Assembly (NCBI GenBank): GCA_002682825.1
Contig: NOKP01000005.1
Coordinates: 1,860,001 to 1,924,000, forward strand
Direction of reading: 5' to 3'
DNA: 64,000 nt
From: Neonectria sp. B-13
Taxonomy: Eukaryota; Ascomycota; Sordariomycetes; Hypocreales; Nectriaceae
Part shown: piece after piece, positions 23,546 through 35,617 of the stretch
How the letters are laid out: every line of letters starts with the position of its first letter
How positions within the stretch are numbered: the stretch's first letter is position 1
Program-made: the position numbers and the translations under genes
The notes under the pieces: generated by a model
Told to the model about the DNA's origin: nothing
Database searches by the model: none
What the model saw: only the letters and a program-made list of their open reading frames with translations

Positions 23546-23817
23546 TGGTAGGTACCTAACGACAATGACCTATAAACGGCTGTAGTGTTCCTTTTTATTT
23601 CAGTCTTGGAAAATGGTGCTATCTGTAATAGACTGGCCTTAGGGCTACTGCGAATGAGTGTTAATAATAGTATTTATAAAGCTAAGGAGGGAAAGGAATG
23701 CTTATTGTATGGACCCAGGCTATACCTAGGTTATACCTAGGCTATCCTTAGATTGTACCCTATAAGGTTATATAATAAGTCCCTTTAGGCCTAAGCTCTA
23801 GGCTTAAGCCCCTAATA
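23546..23817 (-). repeat. LTR of the Gypsy element (3' LTR in element sense)
   Basis: Aligns over 272 bp with 33537-33808, for example around aatagtatttataaag and ggcttaagcc, with differences mostly C/T and G/A. Less mutated than its partner. Confidence 0.85.
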
Positions 23818-24450
23818 TACCTTCCTACCTTAGGTTAAAAAATTCCCCTATTTAGAGCTATATTATACTCTACTCTCTAATGTTATAAGTATAGCCTAGT
23901 CCTACTAGTTATCCTAGTAATAACTATTCTATACTATATCTATATAGAATAATAACCTCCTTATGCCTAGTTCATTCTTATTCTCTCCTCTCTCTATATC
24001 CTTATATCCTCTTTTCTATCCTATTATATATTCTTACCTTCTTCTATTTTTATCTTTATCTTACTCTCTTTATATCTAATTCTAATAGTAAGTTATTCTT
24101 ATATATTATTACTTAATTAACTAACTATTATTATAGTATTTATTACTATTAATAGTTTATTTCTTAATCTTTTTAATAACTTTAATAGAAATAGCTCTAG
24201 CTATTATAATAATTATATAATAAGTATTTATATTAGGTTTAATATAGAGTTATATTATTAATAGTTCTAGCTCTATAAATATACTTTAAGTAACTATTTT
24301 ATTAAAGAAAACTCTAATAATAAAGACTATATTCTCTTAAAAAGGATAGAATTTCCCTATATAGTTTATATTAATTATCTTATTTTTAATAGTAAGTCTA
24401 AGTATATTCTTAGCTATAGTATAAACTATTAAGCTTATAATTACTCTTAT

Positions 24451-25530
24451 TACTATTGAAACTACTGTTTGGACTACTGTTTCTACCTATCTGCAATTGC
24501 ACTGAATCATGTGTTTCCGTTGCTTGAGCTTAATAGGGGGATAGATCTTTGGATTTTGAACCTAATTATTGACTTTTGCCCCCTCTATAATAGCTATTAT
24601 CAGTCCACTGATGCTAGGAATGACTATTAGGCTTCCTAGAACTCCCTCTGCCAAATCCCTCTATGCTTTATAGCTGATTAGTAGGATTCTCTTGCTTTCT
24701 AATGTATTACTCCTTCAGTTGTAGGTTGGTTAGTATAGTATTGCTTATTAGTTATATAACCTATAAGATATAGTCATTATACTTTAGACTATTAATAAAC
24801 CTCTTCTCTATATTAGTAGTATTACTATTTCTTTCTAGCTTTAAAGCTAGCCCCTTTAGAAAGACTTATTTTATTATAATCTATTAGGCTATTACTCTAT
24901 TAGATTAGATTCTATCTTATAGTAGAATATAATAATTAAAGACTATTAATTAGACTAATTCCTTAGCCTTAGAGTATTAATTAGTTTTAACTTCTTTTAT
25001 ATCTTATAAGTTAGACTTTTAAACTATAATTTATAGCTTAGAAATAAGGCTTAGATCTACTTAAAATAGGCTATATAGATTATATAAGAGCCTATAAGTA
25101 TAGCTTAGTAAGAGCTTACTAAGCTATAATACAATTTAGAAGGCAGTTATTATATATAATTAGTTATATAGTTATTATATTAAGTAGAAGGTTAAATAGA
25201 ATATAAAAAGGTAATCTAGAAAGTATAAAAGCTAGACTTTTATCCTAAGGGGTTTTAGCCTTTTTTAAGGTCTAGCTTTTCTAAGATTTAACTTTTCTAA
25301 GATTTAGCTTTTCTAAGATCTAGCTTTTCTAAGATCTAGCTTTTCTAGCTGATTAGAATAGTAAAACTTATACTTTAACTTTATAATAGAAACTTTTATT
25401 TCCTTAAGTTATTATTACCTTAGGCTTAAGTATTAAGCCTATTATACTATTGTTTTTTCTATTTTCTTTTATATTATTTAACCTTTAGTCTTTTCTCTAG
25501 GTATATACTACTAAGGACTATTATATCTAA
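24451..25530 (-). mobile_element. R1 repeat copy A (inverted), in the Gypsy element
   Basis: About 1.08 kb, flanked by the 14-bp duplication ATAATTACTCTTAT (24437-24450, 25531-25544). The end at 25530 reads ggactattatatctaa; the other end holds the direct repeat ACTACTGTTT-gg-ACTACTGTTT. Contains the 16-bp tandem units near 25265-25350. Parts (24450-24720) escaped RIP. Confidence 0.85.
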
Positions 25531-25996
25531 ATAATTACTCTTATAATAAGTATATTTAAGTAGAATACTTACTAATAAAGAGTTTATTACTTTATTATAC
25601 TCTTTAGAACTTTTATATTTATATTAACTAAGATAGTTATATTATTTCTTTTTATTATAAGTAAAATAGAACTACTTTAAAGTATAATACTATTTTTTCT
25701 ATTAAATTTCTTTAACTTAATAAATAGTAATATTATACCTTAAATATTATTAAGATATAATCTTCTTTTACTTAATCTATCTATATATCTTTCCTACTCT
25801 TTCTTAGTATTTTTAGTTCTTTCTCTCTTAGTAATAATACTTTTACTCTTATTTTTACTATTTAGATTATAATTTCTATTTATAGTAATAATATTAATAT
25901 TTATAATAAGTATAATATAATACCTTAAGTACTTTAATAGATTATTTATTATATTAGCTATTAATTATAGAATACTAATTAATAGTTAATATATAT

Positions 25997-27059
25997 TTAG
26001 ATATAATAGTTCTTAGTAGTATATATCTAAAGAAAGGGCTAAAGATTAAATAATATAAAAGAAAATAGAAAAAACAATAGTATAATAGGCTTAATACCTA
26101 AGCCTAAGGCAATAATAACTCAAGGAGATAAAAGTTTCTACTATAAAGTTAAGGTGTAAGTTTTACTGCCCTAATCAGCTAGAAAAGCTAGATCTTAGAA
26201 AAGCTAGATCTTGGAAAAGCTGGATCTTAGAAAAGCTAGACCTTGGAAAAGCTAGATCTTGGAAAAGGCTAAAACCCCTTGGGATAAAAGCCCGGCCTAC
26301 AAGGTAACCTCTGCGCTTTCCAGGCTACCCCTTCGCATTCCATCCGACCTTCTACATAACACAAAGACCACACGACCAATCACACAAGATGACCTTCCGA
26401 ATCGCACTACAGCCCGGCGAGCCCTCGCCAAACTACACCCATGGGCTCTTATACGACCTATATAGCCTATTTCAAGAGGATCCAAGCCTCATTTCTAAGC
26501 TGCAAATTGCAGTTCAAAAGTCTAACCTATAAGATATAAAAGAGGTTAAAACTGATCAATGCCCTAAGGCTAAGGAATTAGTCCAATTAGTAGTCTTTAG
26601 TTATTGCATTCTATTATAAGATAGAATCTAGCCTAATAGAGCAATAGCCTAGTAGATTGTAATAGAATAGGTCTTTCTAGAGGGGCTAGCTTTAAAGCTA
26701 GAAAGGAATAGTAATACTATTAATATAGAGAAGAAGTTTATTGATAGTCTAAAGTATAATAACTATATCTTATAGGTTATACAGTTAATAAGTAATACTA
26801 TAATAACCAACCTACAACCAAAGGAATAATACATTAGAAAGCAAGAAAATCCTATAGTTATCTCTAACATTAGCTATAAAGCTGCATAGAGGGATTTAGC
26901 AAAAGGAGTTCTAGGAAGCTAGAGGGGGCAAAAGTTAATAATTAGGTTCAAAATCCAAAGATCTATCCCCCTATTAAGCTTAAGCAAAGGAAACATATAA
27001 CTATTTAGTACAATCATAGATAAGCAGAAATAGTAGTCTAAACAGTAGTTTCAATAGTA
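25997..27059 (+). mobile_element. R1 repeat copy B, in the Gypsy element
   Basis: Flanked by the 13-bp duplication AGTTAATATATAT (25984-25996, 27060-27072). Starts TTAGATATAATAG and ends CAATAGTA. Its middle (26280-26500) is not mutated and is GC-rich. An open frame from ATG 26389 reads MTFRIALQPGEPSPN and continues in the same frame to about 26900, interrupted only by TAA or TAG at likely Gln codons. It may be an original small ORF, though chance cannot be excluded. Confidence 0.85.
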
Positions 27060-28965
27060 AGTTAATATATATATTTCCTTTTATATTTACTTTAAGAACT
27101 AATTATATAATAATAAGAATATATTTTATACTATTAGAATAAATTTAATTAATACTAAAATATTATATAAAATAACTAGGAATATTTTACTTAAGTCTTA
27201 TAAAGAATACTTTAAGATTAAGCCTTTACTTAAATCCTACTATTCTATACTTATTATAACTCTTATATAAATATTCTTATCCTTTTTAACTTTAATAATA
27301 CTAAATATACTTATACTTATCCTTATATTAAGGGCTTTATTTCCTATAATAATAGTTTAGTCTTCTATTAATTACTTTATATTCATTTTAAAATTCTATT
27401 ATACTCTTCTTATTACTATTTTACTCTTAAGCCTAAGAAGAATAAAAAAGAGTTCTTTAATCTTGCTTTTAGTAAATAATAATTATTTAATTATATATTA
27501 TTAATACTTAAGGTCCTCTTTAAGCCTTATAGTTATTTCATTTTAATAGAGTTAAAAGAATTATATATTTATAATTAGTATAGTTTATTATTTTTTTATA
27601 TATTCTTTTATTCTTTCTTATAGTTTTATAATACTTTTATATATTTAAATTCCTTTAATAGCTCTTATATTAGTAAATTATAATCCTTCTATTTTATTAA
27701 TATATTATATTATTTTCTATAGTCTTATACATTCTTAGCTATTAGTATCTTTTCTACTATATATTCCTTTACTAATATTCTCTTATCTTTTATTAGAATC
27801 TATTCTAGCCTTAACTTAGAGTTAAACTAATATTAGCTTAATAATAGATTAATATTAGTATATTTAATAAGGTTTATATAAAAGGTTAAGTATAGCCCTA
27901 ATAATATATTAAGTATAATTATAAATAGTATTAATACTATAACTACTTTATATTTTACTATTATCTAATCTAACTTTTAGTTAGAGCAGTTTATCTTAAT
28001 ATAATATAAGCTTAACTATATATTATTACTAACCTAGAACTATTCTACTAGCCTCTAGGATTAGGTTATTATCTTCTATTAGTACTATTATATATATATA
28101 ATAGCTATTTGTATTATATTAGCCCCTTTCTAAAGGTAATCTGAGAATATTATTACTTTTCCCTTTAGTAATATCTAGCTTCTTTCTTCTTATACTACTT
28201 CTTATACTAGTTCTAGGTTATAATTATAAAGAAGCTAGTTTAAGCTAACCTTTATAATTATTAAATCCCTACTATTTAATATAAGCTAGTAAACTAATAG
28301 ATAGTCTAGCTAGTTAAACTATATAAAGAAAACTACTATCTATAAGACTATTTATACCTCTTAGTTAACTCTCTTTATACCTCTATCTATCTATAGATAA
28401 TATAATATTAATAGGAGCTATTTAATCCTAACTATCTTATATAGAGTTATTTAGAACTTACTTAATTAATCTAATCTTTAGTTAAAGATAAGTTATAAGA
28501 GAAAACTATAGAAATACTATTAATACTACTTAAATCATTTTATATATACTTCTAATATTATTAATATTATTATCTTTAGTTAAATATACTTTAATAGCTA
28601 ATTAATAATTACTATTAGATAGTATTAATTACTTTCCTTTTTTACTAATAGTTCTATTATAAAGTTTACTAAGATTTACTTTTAAAACCAATCTAAGATT
28701 AATAAAGGTTTTAATAAGCTCTATTATTACTACTAGCTCTTATAACTATTATAATAATAATAGTTCTATATAAATCTTTTTATATCTTATAATATACTAT
28801 TCTAATAATAATTATATAATAGTAATTAAAATATTATATTTTACCTAGAATATTCTACTATAAGTAAATTATATACTTATTAAATTAGTATAATTATAAG
28901 TAGTTCTTATATTAATAACTAGAAATAGCCCTAGTAAAAGATTACTCTTTATATATTCTATATAT

Positions 28966-29928
28966 TTATAGTAATTTTAGCCTTAGTTAATATTATCTAA
29001 TAGATTAAGATAATACAATAGATAATATATAATAGTTAATACAATAAGATACTATACCTAGTACTATCAATCCTAATAACTTAAATATAATAAGCTTTCC
29101 TAGTAATATAGTTTATATTAATATTATACCTTAAGCCTATTTTTATAACCTATCTAGGTCCCTCTTTCTAACCTTAATGTTCAATTTATAAAAAACTTAT
29201 CCTAAACTATAGTATATATAAATAACTATCTCTTATTAAGCTAATAAGTCTAGCTAGCCTTCTTCTCTCTTTCTTAATATACTATAATACAATATAATAC
29301 AATTATAATGCATTCTGCTTTTACTATTACCTACTATATCTTATAACCTAATAGTAAGAAATAGAGCTATAAGGCATATAAAACAGAATATTATTACTTT
29401 CTAAATAGAGAGATTAAGCCTACTAAGTATAAGTAGTAGCTTTACTAGGCTAAAATCTATAATCTTAGTAGCTTTAAGTCCAACTGTATAGCAGTTAGTA
29501 CTATCCAAATGGTATATCTAGCCATATTTGGCTACTACTTGCTCCTAAATAATAAAGGTATTAAAGTTAATAATATTAGCTTTATTAGAAAGGAAAAAGA
29601 GTTTCTTAAAAAGCTTACTAAAAGATTAGAAGCTAGGTTATCCTAGGATAAAGCTATTACTAATAAATTAACTAAAGATAAATATACCCTATGGTTCTAG
29701 GAGCTACTAAAGTGCATAGAGCTGGTATAGATGGCCAGCTAGTACATTATAAAATTAGGGGGAAGGATTATATAGGGTTAAGGAAAAACTTAGACTAAAT
29801 GGAAAAGGTAGATAGGTTTAGGTCAAATGCAAAGGTTAATAAAGAACTTTAAAACCAACTAGGCTTAAGATAAAGAAATCAATGTATAATATAATAATCA
29901 TTATACATTAGGTTCCCTCATAGAGGGA
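28966..29928 (+). mobile_element. R2 repeat copy a, in the Gypsy element
   Basis: 963 bp, flanked by the 14-bp duplication TATATTCTATATAT (28952-28965, 29929-29942). Starts TTATAGTAATTTTAGCC and ends in a perfect small hairpin, TCCCTC-at-GAGGGA-type. A frame from ATG 29308 runs about 190 codons with stops only at TAA or TAG (segments VYLAIFGYYLLLNN and EFLKKLTKRLEARLS). It may be a RIP-ruined ORF. Confidence 0.8.
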
Positions 29929-30499
29929 TATATTCTATATATAGTTTATAACCTATTCTTATATTACTATTTCTTTTAGGAATCTTTATTCTCTATCCCT
30001 AATTATTTTAAAATATACTTAATATACCTTATTTATTATTATTATCTAATCCTATAATAACTATAAGTAAGTATTAATAAATAATATATTTCCCTTTAGA
30101 AGGCCTACTAATTATAACCTTTAATAGTAATACTTTAAGGCTATCCTAAGAGTCTATATACCTTACTCTAGCATAATATCTAAAGTTATCTATAAGCCCT
30201 ATATTATAGCTTAGGCTTATAATAATAATATAATTACTAACTATAAAATATACTCTACTTATAGCTCTAATCTACTCTTTTTTTATTCTTAGTATAAAAG
30301 AGTATTAGAATATTATACTTAGGACTTTAATTAGTATTTTAAGTAAAAATTAAACCTTAAGAGAATATCTATCTATCTTACTTAATATTTTAATATTTCC
30401 TTTAGTTATATAAAATATTCTAAGTTCTTATAGTCTATTAAGATCTAAAATAATACTATTATACTTCTTAATTCTAAGGACTAAGCCTTTAAGTATTTA

Positions 30500-30815
30500 A
30501 TTACTATAAGTAGTTTTTTATTATAGATTATATAATTCTACTATAATAATATTAAGCTTATTAAGTAATATATAACTAAGTATAAAATACTTTTATTATT
30601 ATATTATAATAAGTAATCTTTAAGGGTCTATCTTAAGTAATTAGCTTTAACTATTATATCTCTCTCTAAGTCCTATTATATAAGGATTAAATATATAATA
30701 AAAGCCTATTTTAATACTTTAAATACCTTATTCTCCTCCTTTCTTTAATAAAATAGGACCTTTATTCTTATTAATCAGTTTAAGAGTTTTACTATCTTAA
30801 AGAACTTCTTAATAA
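30500..30815 (-). pseudogene. Gypsy RNase H remnant
   Basis: Directly downstream of the RT remnant in element sense. An eroded KVFKVLKxAF and DLERDIIVKA pattern fits the Gypsy segment F..LK.AF....P.L and the first catalytic Asp region (ETDAS-like). Many TAA and TAG stops. Confidence 0.55.
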
Positions 30816-30904
30816 AGTCCTAATAAAAATTTATAAAGCTTAAAAAGCTTTATATCTTTCTTAATTATATTAGTAATATTTATTCTCTAATTACTACTAT
30901 CTTC

Positions 30905-31410
30905 TTAGAGTTAAGTTAGATTTCTATTTTAGTCTTTATAATATAGCCTAAGTATTTAACCTTTTTTACTATAAATATATATTTCTTTAGGTCTAGGTTT
31001 AATCTTACCTTCTAAAAGTAATTTAATACTATTTATACTTTTTATATATACTTTTTTTAAGTATTCTTAGTATATACTAAGATATTATTTAAATAGACTA
31101 TTATAAAATCTCTTAGTATATTTTCTAATACTTTATTAATATATTATTAGAATATTATAAGAGCCTTAGTAAGACTAAAAGAATAGATTATCTACTTAAA
31201 TAGTTTAAATCTTATCTAGAAAGATATTAAGTACTTATTATCCTTAGCTACTTATAGCTTATAGAATACTATATAGATATTTATTTTTATAAATTAATAT
31301 ACCTTAAAGAGGCCTTATAAGGTCTTTTTAATTAAAGAGAAAGAATAATAGTCCTAATCTAAGATCTTATTTAATATATAATAGTCTATATAGAATCTCT
31401 ATTCTCCTTC
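30905..31410 (-). pseudogene. Gypsy reverse transcriptase remnant
   Basis: Read on the minus strand, the eroded frame keeps the RT order: GEYRFYIDYYILNKILD, YYSFSLI, KALI, VYLNNILVYT, and KYLGYII. In-frame stops are TAA and TAG only, mainly at expected Gln and Trp codons. Not functional. Confidence 0.8.
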
Positions 31411-33536
31411 TAACTTCTTTACTAATAGAACTAGTACTACTATTAATAAGAAGCTTATCTAAATCTAGCTCTTATCCATAAGATCTATAACCTACTTTTA
31501 TATCTTTAGAAGTTAATTCTATAATATATTATAGAAAGACCTTTATAATAGTTCTAATAAGAAGCTATTCTAAGCCCTTTATAAGTATATATAATAGTCT
31601 AAAGATCTTTAGTAAAAAGAGAAGCCTTTAGTTTTAATCTTATTAAAAAGGTCTATAAATTCCTATAGCTCTAGTAGTAACTATAGGTCTAGCTCTAGAA
31701 GAGCCCTAGGTTATTCCCTCTAGAGTACTATTATTCATAGGATTATTATAATCTCCTAAAAGCTTATTATTATTAGCTTAATACTTTATTCTCTCTTTTT
31801 TACTTTCTATTTTATAAGTATTATATATATAAAGCTAATAATACTTTAAATCTTTCCTACTAATAATCTCTTTTTTACTTCTTTAACTATTAGTCTATCT
31901 ATAGCCTTAATAATTAACTCTTTCTTTTCTTTATTAATAAATACTTCTTAGTATTCTAACTATAATATTCCTAGGATAGTATTCTAGCTAAGATTAAAAA
32001 CTATATAGAAAAGTATTAAATAATTCTATCTATCTATATTTAATAATACTTTTACTATATATAATATTATAGATTACTCTTCTTATAAAGTAATACTTTT
32101 CTATTTTATTTTTATTATTATTCTTATTAGTCTTTTAGATAGTAAAAGTACTAACTTAAGACTTAATTATTAAATAATATACTTACTAATAGTCTTATAA
32201 TAGTTATAATTACTATTAATTTAAATATTAAGGAACTTTATTAAATTAAAAAATATAAGAATAAGAAAAAATAATCTATCTATTCTTAGCTTTATATCTT
32301 AGAATTCTCTTTCTAAGTTCCTTAAGTCTATAGCTATAATATCTATATTAAATCCCTTCTACTCTATTAAAAGACTTAAATTAGAAGTAGAATATTTCTC
32401 TAAGTTCTCTTATCTTCCTTCTCCTTATCCTTTATACTTTATATATCTATAAAATAAACCTTTATCTATATACTTAGTAAGTATACTAAGTTTATTAAAC
32501 AATTATAAATAAAATAGTTCTTTATTCTATAGTATAAGTAAAATCCTTCCTTTTTATATACTTAATAGACTTTCCTTAAGACTTAGTTTATATAGTACTT
32601 ATCTATAGTCTATTTATAATAGAGCTAGGTTAAAGCCTAATTAGTACTTATTAGACTAAGCAGAGAGTAGTCTATTTATACTCTATTTATCTTTATTATC
32701 TAGATATTATTATTCTTATCTATTAATTAATATATTAATCCTACTATATTTATATTCTTATTCTAGAATCTTTCTTCTAGTAAGTATAACTCTAAGTCTA
32801 TAGTAATACTTTAATATATAATTATTATTATATAATAGTTATTCTAAGGAATGCTCTATCTAATATTATAATTCTTTATTTTCTTTATAAATAAGTAATA
32901 AAAGTAAATAAGCTTAATACTATCTATTCAATCTAACCCTTCTATTATTATTAACTTCTATTTAAAGTATATAAAGTAGCTAAAAAAGGACTTATTTCCT
33001 TCTTATTCTATATATTCTAATTCTATTTATATAATTTCTTACTAATAGAGGTTTATAAAAAGAATTCCTAAATAGTCTAAGAGTACTCTTAGTTTAAAGT
33101 TATTCTTATTTCTTATTTTAAAGAATATAGTTATATAAGCTTATACCTTAAGTATAAGGTTCTATTAAATAAATATTTATTAATCCTTATTATTCCTAAT
33201 AAACCTTTAATTAGTTATTAGCTTATAGCTAATTAGAATCCTTTATAATATAAAGATTATTATATTTTTATTATATAAAATACCTATTAATAGTAGTTTT
33301 TATCTAATTAATAGTACTATAACCTTTAGTATAATTAGTATTAAGTTAAAGATTATTTATATTAAAGGGTTCTATATTAGTATAATTAGTTATACTATTT
33401 AATCTTAAGTAACTATTTACTTATATAATCCCTAAATTATAATAACTTACTATTAAACTAGCTCTTATAATATTATAAATTCTTTTTCTATTATAATTAT
33501 TAAGGTTATTTATATTATTTCTAGTATAGTCTTACT

Positions 33537-33808
33537 TAGTGCTTTTATATTATCTATTATATAAGTTATTAGCTAGAGAGTACTTTTCCCTTTAGCTAAA
33601 GGAGCTTTATAAAATATAATAGACTAGCTTTAAGGCTACTATAAATAAGTATTAATAATAGTATTTATAAAGTTAAGAAGGGAAAGGAATGCTTATTGTA
33701 TAGACCTAGGCTATGCCTAGGTTATACTTAGGCTATCTTTAGATTGTACTCTATAAGGTTATATAATGAGTCCCTCTAAGCCTAAGCCCTAGGCTTAAGC
33801 CTTTAACA
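33537..33808 (-). repeat. LTR of the Gypsy element (5' LTR in element sense)
   Basis: Partner of 23546-23817 with the same length. Followed directly by the CTTAAG target duplication. Confidence 0.82.
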
Positions 33809-33911
33809 CTTAAGAAGTATTAAATATAAAGGTTTAAGCTTTAAGGCTAATCTAATAGGACTTTATATAAAAGAGAAAGATTTTAAGAAAGTAAGTATTT
33901 AAGTTTATTAT

Positions 33912-33968
33912 TTAAATATAATAGTCCTTAGTAGTATATACCTAGAGAAGGGGCTAAAAGTTAAATAG
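33912..33968 (+). mobile_element. R1 minimal copy of 57 bp
   Basis: Matches only the TTAGATATAATAG end of R1 for 57 bp and is flanked by a perfect 14-bp duplication TTTAAGTTTATTAT (33898-33911, 33969-33982). It is a complete insertion event of a severely truncated element. Confidence 0.8.
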
Positions 33969-33982
33969 TTTAAGTTTATTAT

Positions 33983-34813
33983 AATAAATAAAAAGAACTT
34001 AATAGAAAGGTTTAAAAAATAAGAACTATTATTATTATAATTTACTATTATAAAGAATATAATACTTTATAATATAGAAATTATTAATATATAATCTCTT
34101 AGAAATACTAATATATAAATACTCTTTTTATATTTTAGCCCTAAGAAAAATCTATATTATAACTTAAGCCTTAATATTATAATTCTTTTTTATTTAAGCT
34201 TAAAATTTAATAGAGATCTTATTTCTTACTTTTCTATAATTAGACTAACTTTTAGAAGTACTTTTACTCTTTAAAATACTATAGTAATAGCTATTTCTAA
34301 AGAGAATATAAAGGAAAAAAAGTAATTCTATTATACTAATAATAAATTAATATTCTATAAAGAGATTATTTATAATAATAAGAGTAAATAAAGCTTTTTA
34401 TATTTAAAAAAGCTTATATTTAAGATATTACTTTATTAGAACCTAATTAATTAATTAATCTTTTATTCTTTTTAATTTAATTAATCTTACTAAGGAAATA
34501 TAAGCCTAAAGTACTTAGCCTTAGAAGATAGAAATATAATTAAAGCTTAAGTTAAGACTATTTAATCTTACTTAGACTTTAGTAAGAAAGACTTTAGCTC
34601 TTAGGATAAGTATTATATAGATCTATAAGAATTATTAAATAATCTCTAGAATAAAGAAATATTTATTAACTTTACCCTTTTTATATTCCTATATCTAATA
34701 ACTTATAATATAAAGAATTTAATTATTATTACTTTAAATAGTTTTAATCTTAATACCTTTAAGATTAAAGCTAATAAATAGGAATAATCTAACTATTTAA
34801 TTAAGCTTATTAG
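33983..34813. other. RIP-degraded AT-rich DNA, unassigned
   Basis: Extreme TA content with no alignable repeat copy elsewhere in the window and no coding frame. Probably old transposon sequence. It continues after the solo LTR at 35369-35617. Confidence 0.5.
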
Positions 34814-35362
34814 TTTGGCAGCAGAAAGGGACAAGAAACAATACCCCAAATGGATAACAGTCCCTTAGTAAAGTACACAGAAATGCATCGCACAAGCGTC
34901 TCAGTCGGTCAGCCCAAAGCTGCACCAGACAGCGCATATGTGGTCAGGCAGTCTAGTGTTTAGTACCTCCTAATAGGGAAGTATCTCATGAGGTTGATTA
35001 TTAAGTCGAAAGCAGGAAAGAATGTTGGCAAGGCATCAAAAAGGCCTACAGTCGGCTTGGCAATTAGCGTTATAGAAGACAGAGGTTTGACCCGGAATTG
35101 AGTGAAGATTTGAATGTAATTACAGAATTCTTTCTCAGTAAACAAAGGCAAAGGCTTAAGCTTTAAGCTCAATGAGCTCATTTCTCTTATCTCTCTGCAG
35201 TAAGAAGCTCTCCTCTCGTTCTCTCTTAAGATGATGATTCCCTCAAAAAAACACTGCTCCCTCCCTTCCCTTCTTATCCTCCCTTATAGCAACCCCCTTT
35301 TCCACACCCAATTACATCCCTGCTAGCAACCAGCTAGCCCACTTATTCCTTTGCCCCTGCCA
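34814..35362. repeat. R3 repeat copy a: solo-LTR-like, not affected by RIP
   Basis: About 549 bp of GC-normal DNA in a sea of AT, with ends ttTGGCAG and CTGCCA and the 6-bp direct repeat TATTAG on each side (34808-34813, 35363-35368). A mutated inverted counterpart is split around 41.5-45.0 kb, and a fragment lies at 62.76 kb. LTR-like, but no internal coding part is attached. Confidence 0.65.
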
Positions 35363-35617
35363 TATTAGAAAGATTATTTTTATTATAAAGAACTAATCTT
35401 TCCTAGGATTTTAACTATTCAAAGAAACTTAATTTAATTAAAGATTCCTTATTAGGATTATTTACTTTATTAATTAAATCTATTAGATTACTTATATTTA
35501 AAACTTAAAGAAAAAGTATCTTTATATCTTTAATACTCTAAAGAAAAGAAAGAAAGAATAATTTATAGCTTTTATTACTACTTAGAAAGAGATTATAACT
35601 TTTAATAAAAGTTTTTT

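Larger units (their letters stand above)
23546..33808 (-). mobile_element. RIP-degraded Ty3/Gypsy retrotransposon with nested insertions
   Basis: Direct 272-bp terminal repeats lie at 23546-23817 and 33537-33808, beginning TG (or TA after mutation) and ending CA (or TA). Both sides are flanked by the same 6 bp, CTTAAG (23540-23545 and 33809-33814). The coding strand is minus. At 31410-30905 the eroded translation follows Gypsy reverse transcriptase (FYIDYYILNKILD for the family FCxDYRxLNxIT, YLNNILVYT for YxDDxLVYS, YLGYII). RNase H follows at about 30700-30500. Almost every stop is TAA or TAG where Gln or Trp is expected, as RIP would give. Removing the three inserted repeats (24451-25530, 25997-27059, 28966-29928 with their duplications) leaves about 7.1 kb, normal for the family. 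It starts only 65 bp past the tRNA. Confidence 0.85.

Noticed and set aside
26259..26465. 68-codon open frame in R1 copy B
   Set aside because: It is out of frame with the better candidate from ATG 26389 and exists only because this block escaped RIP.
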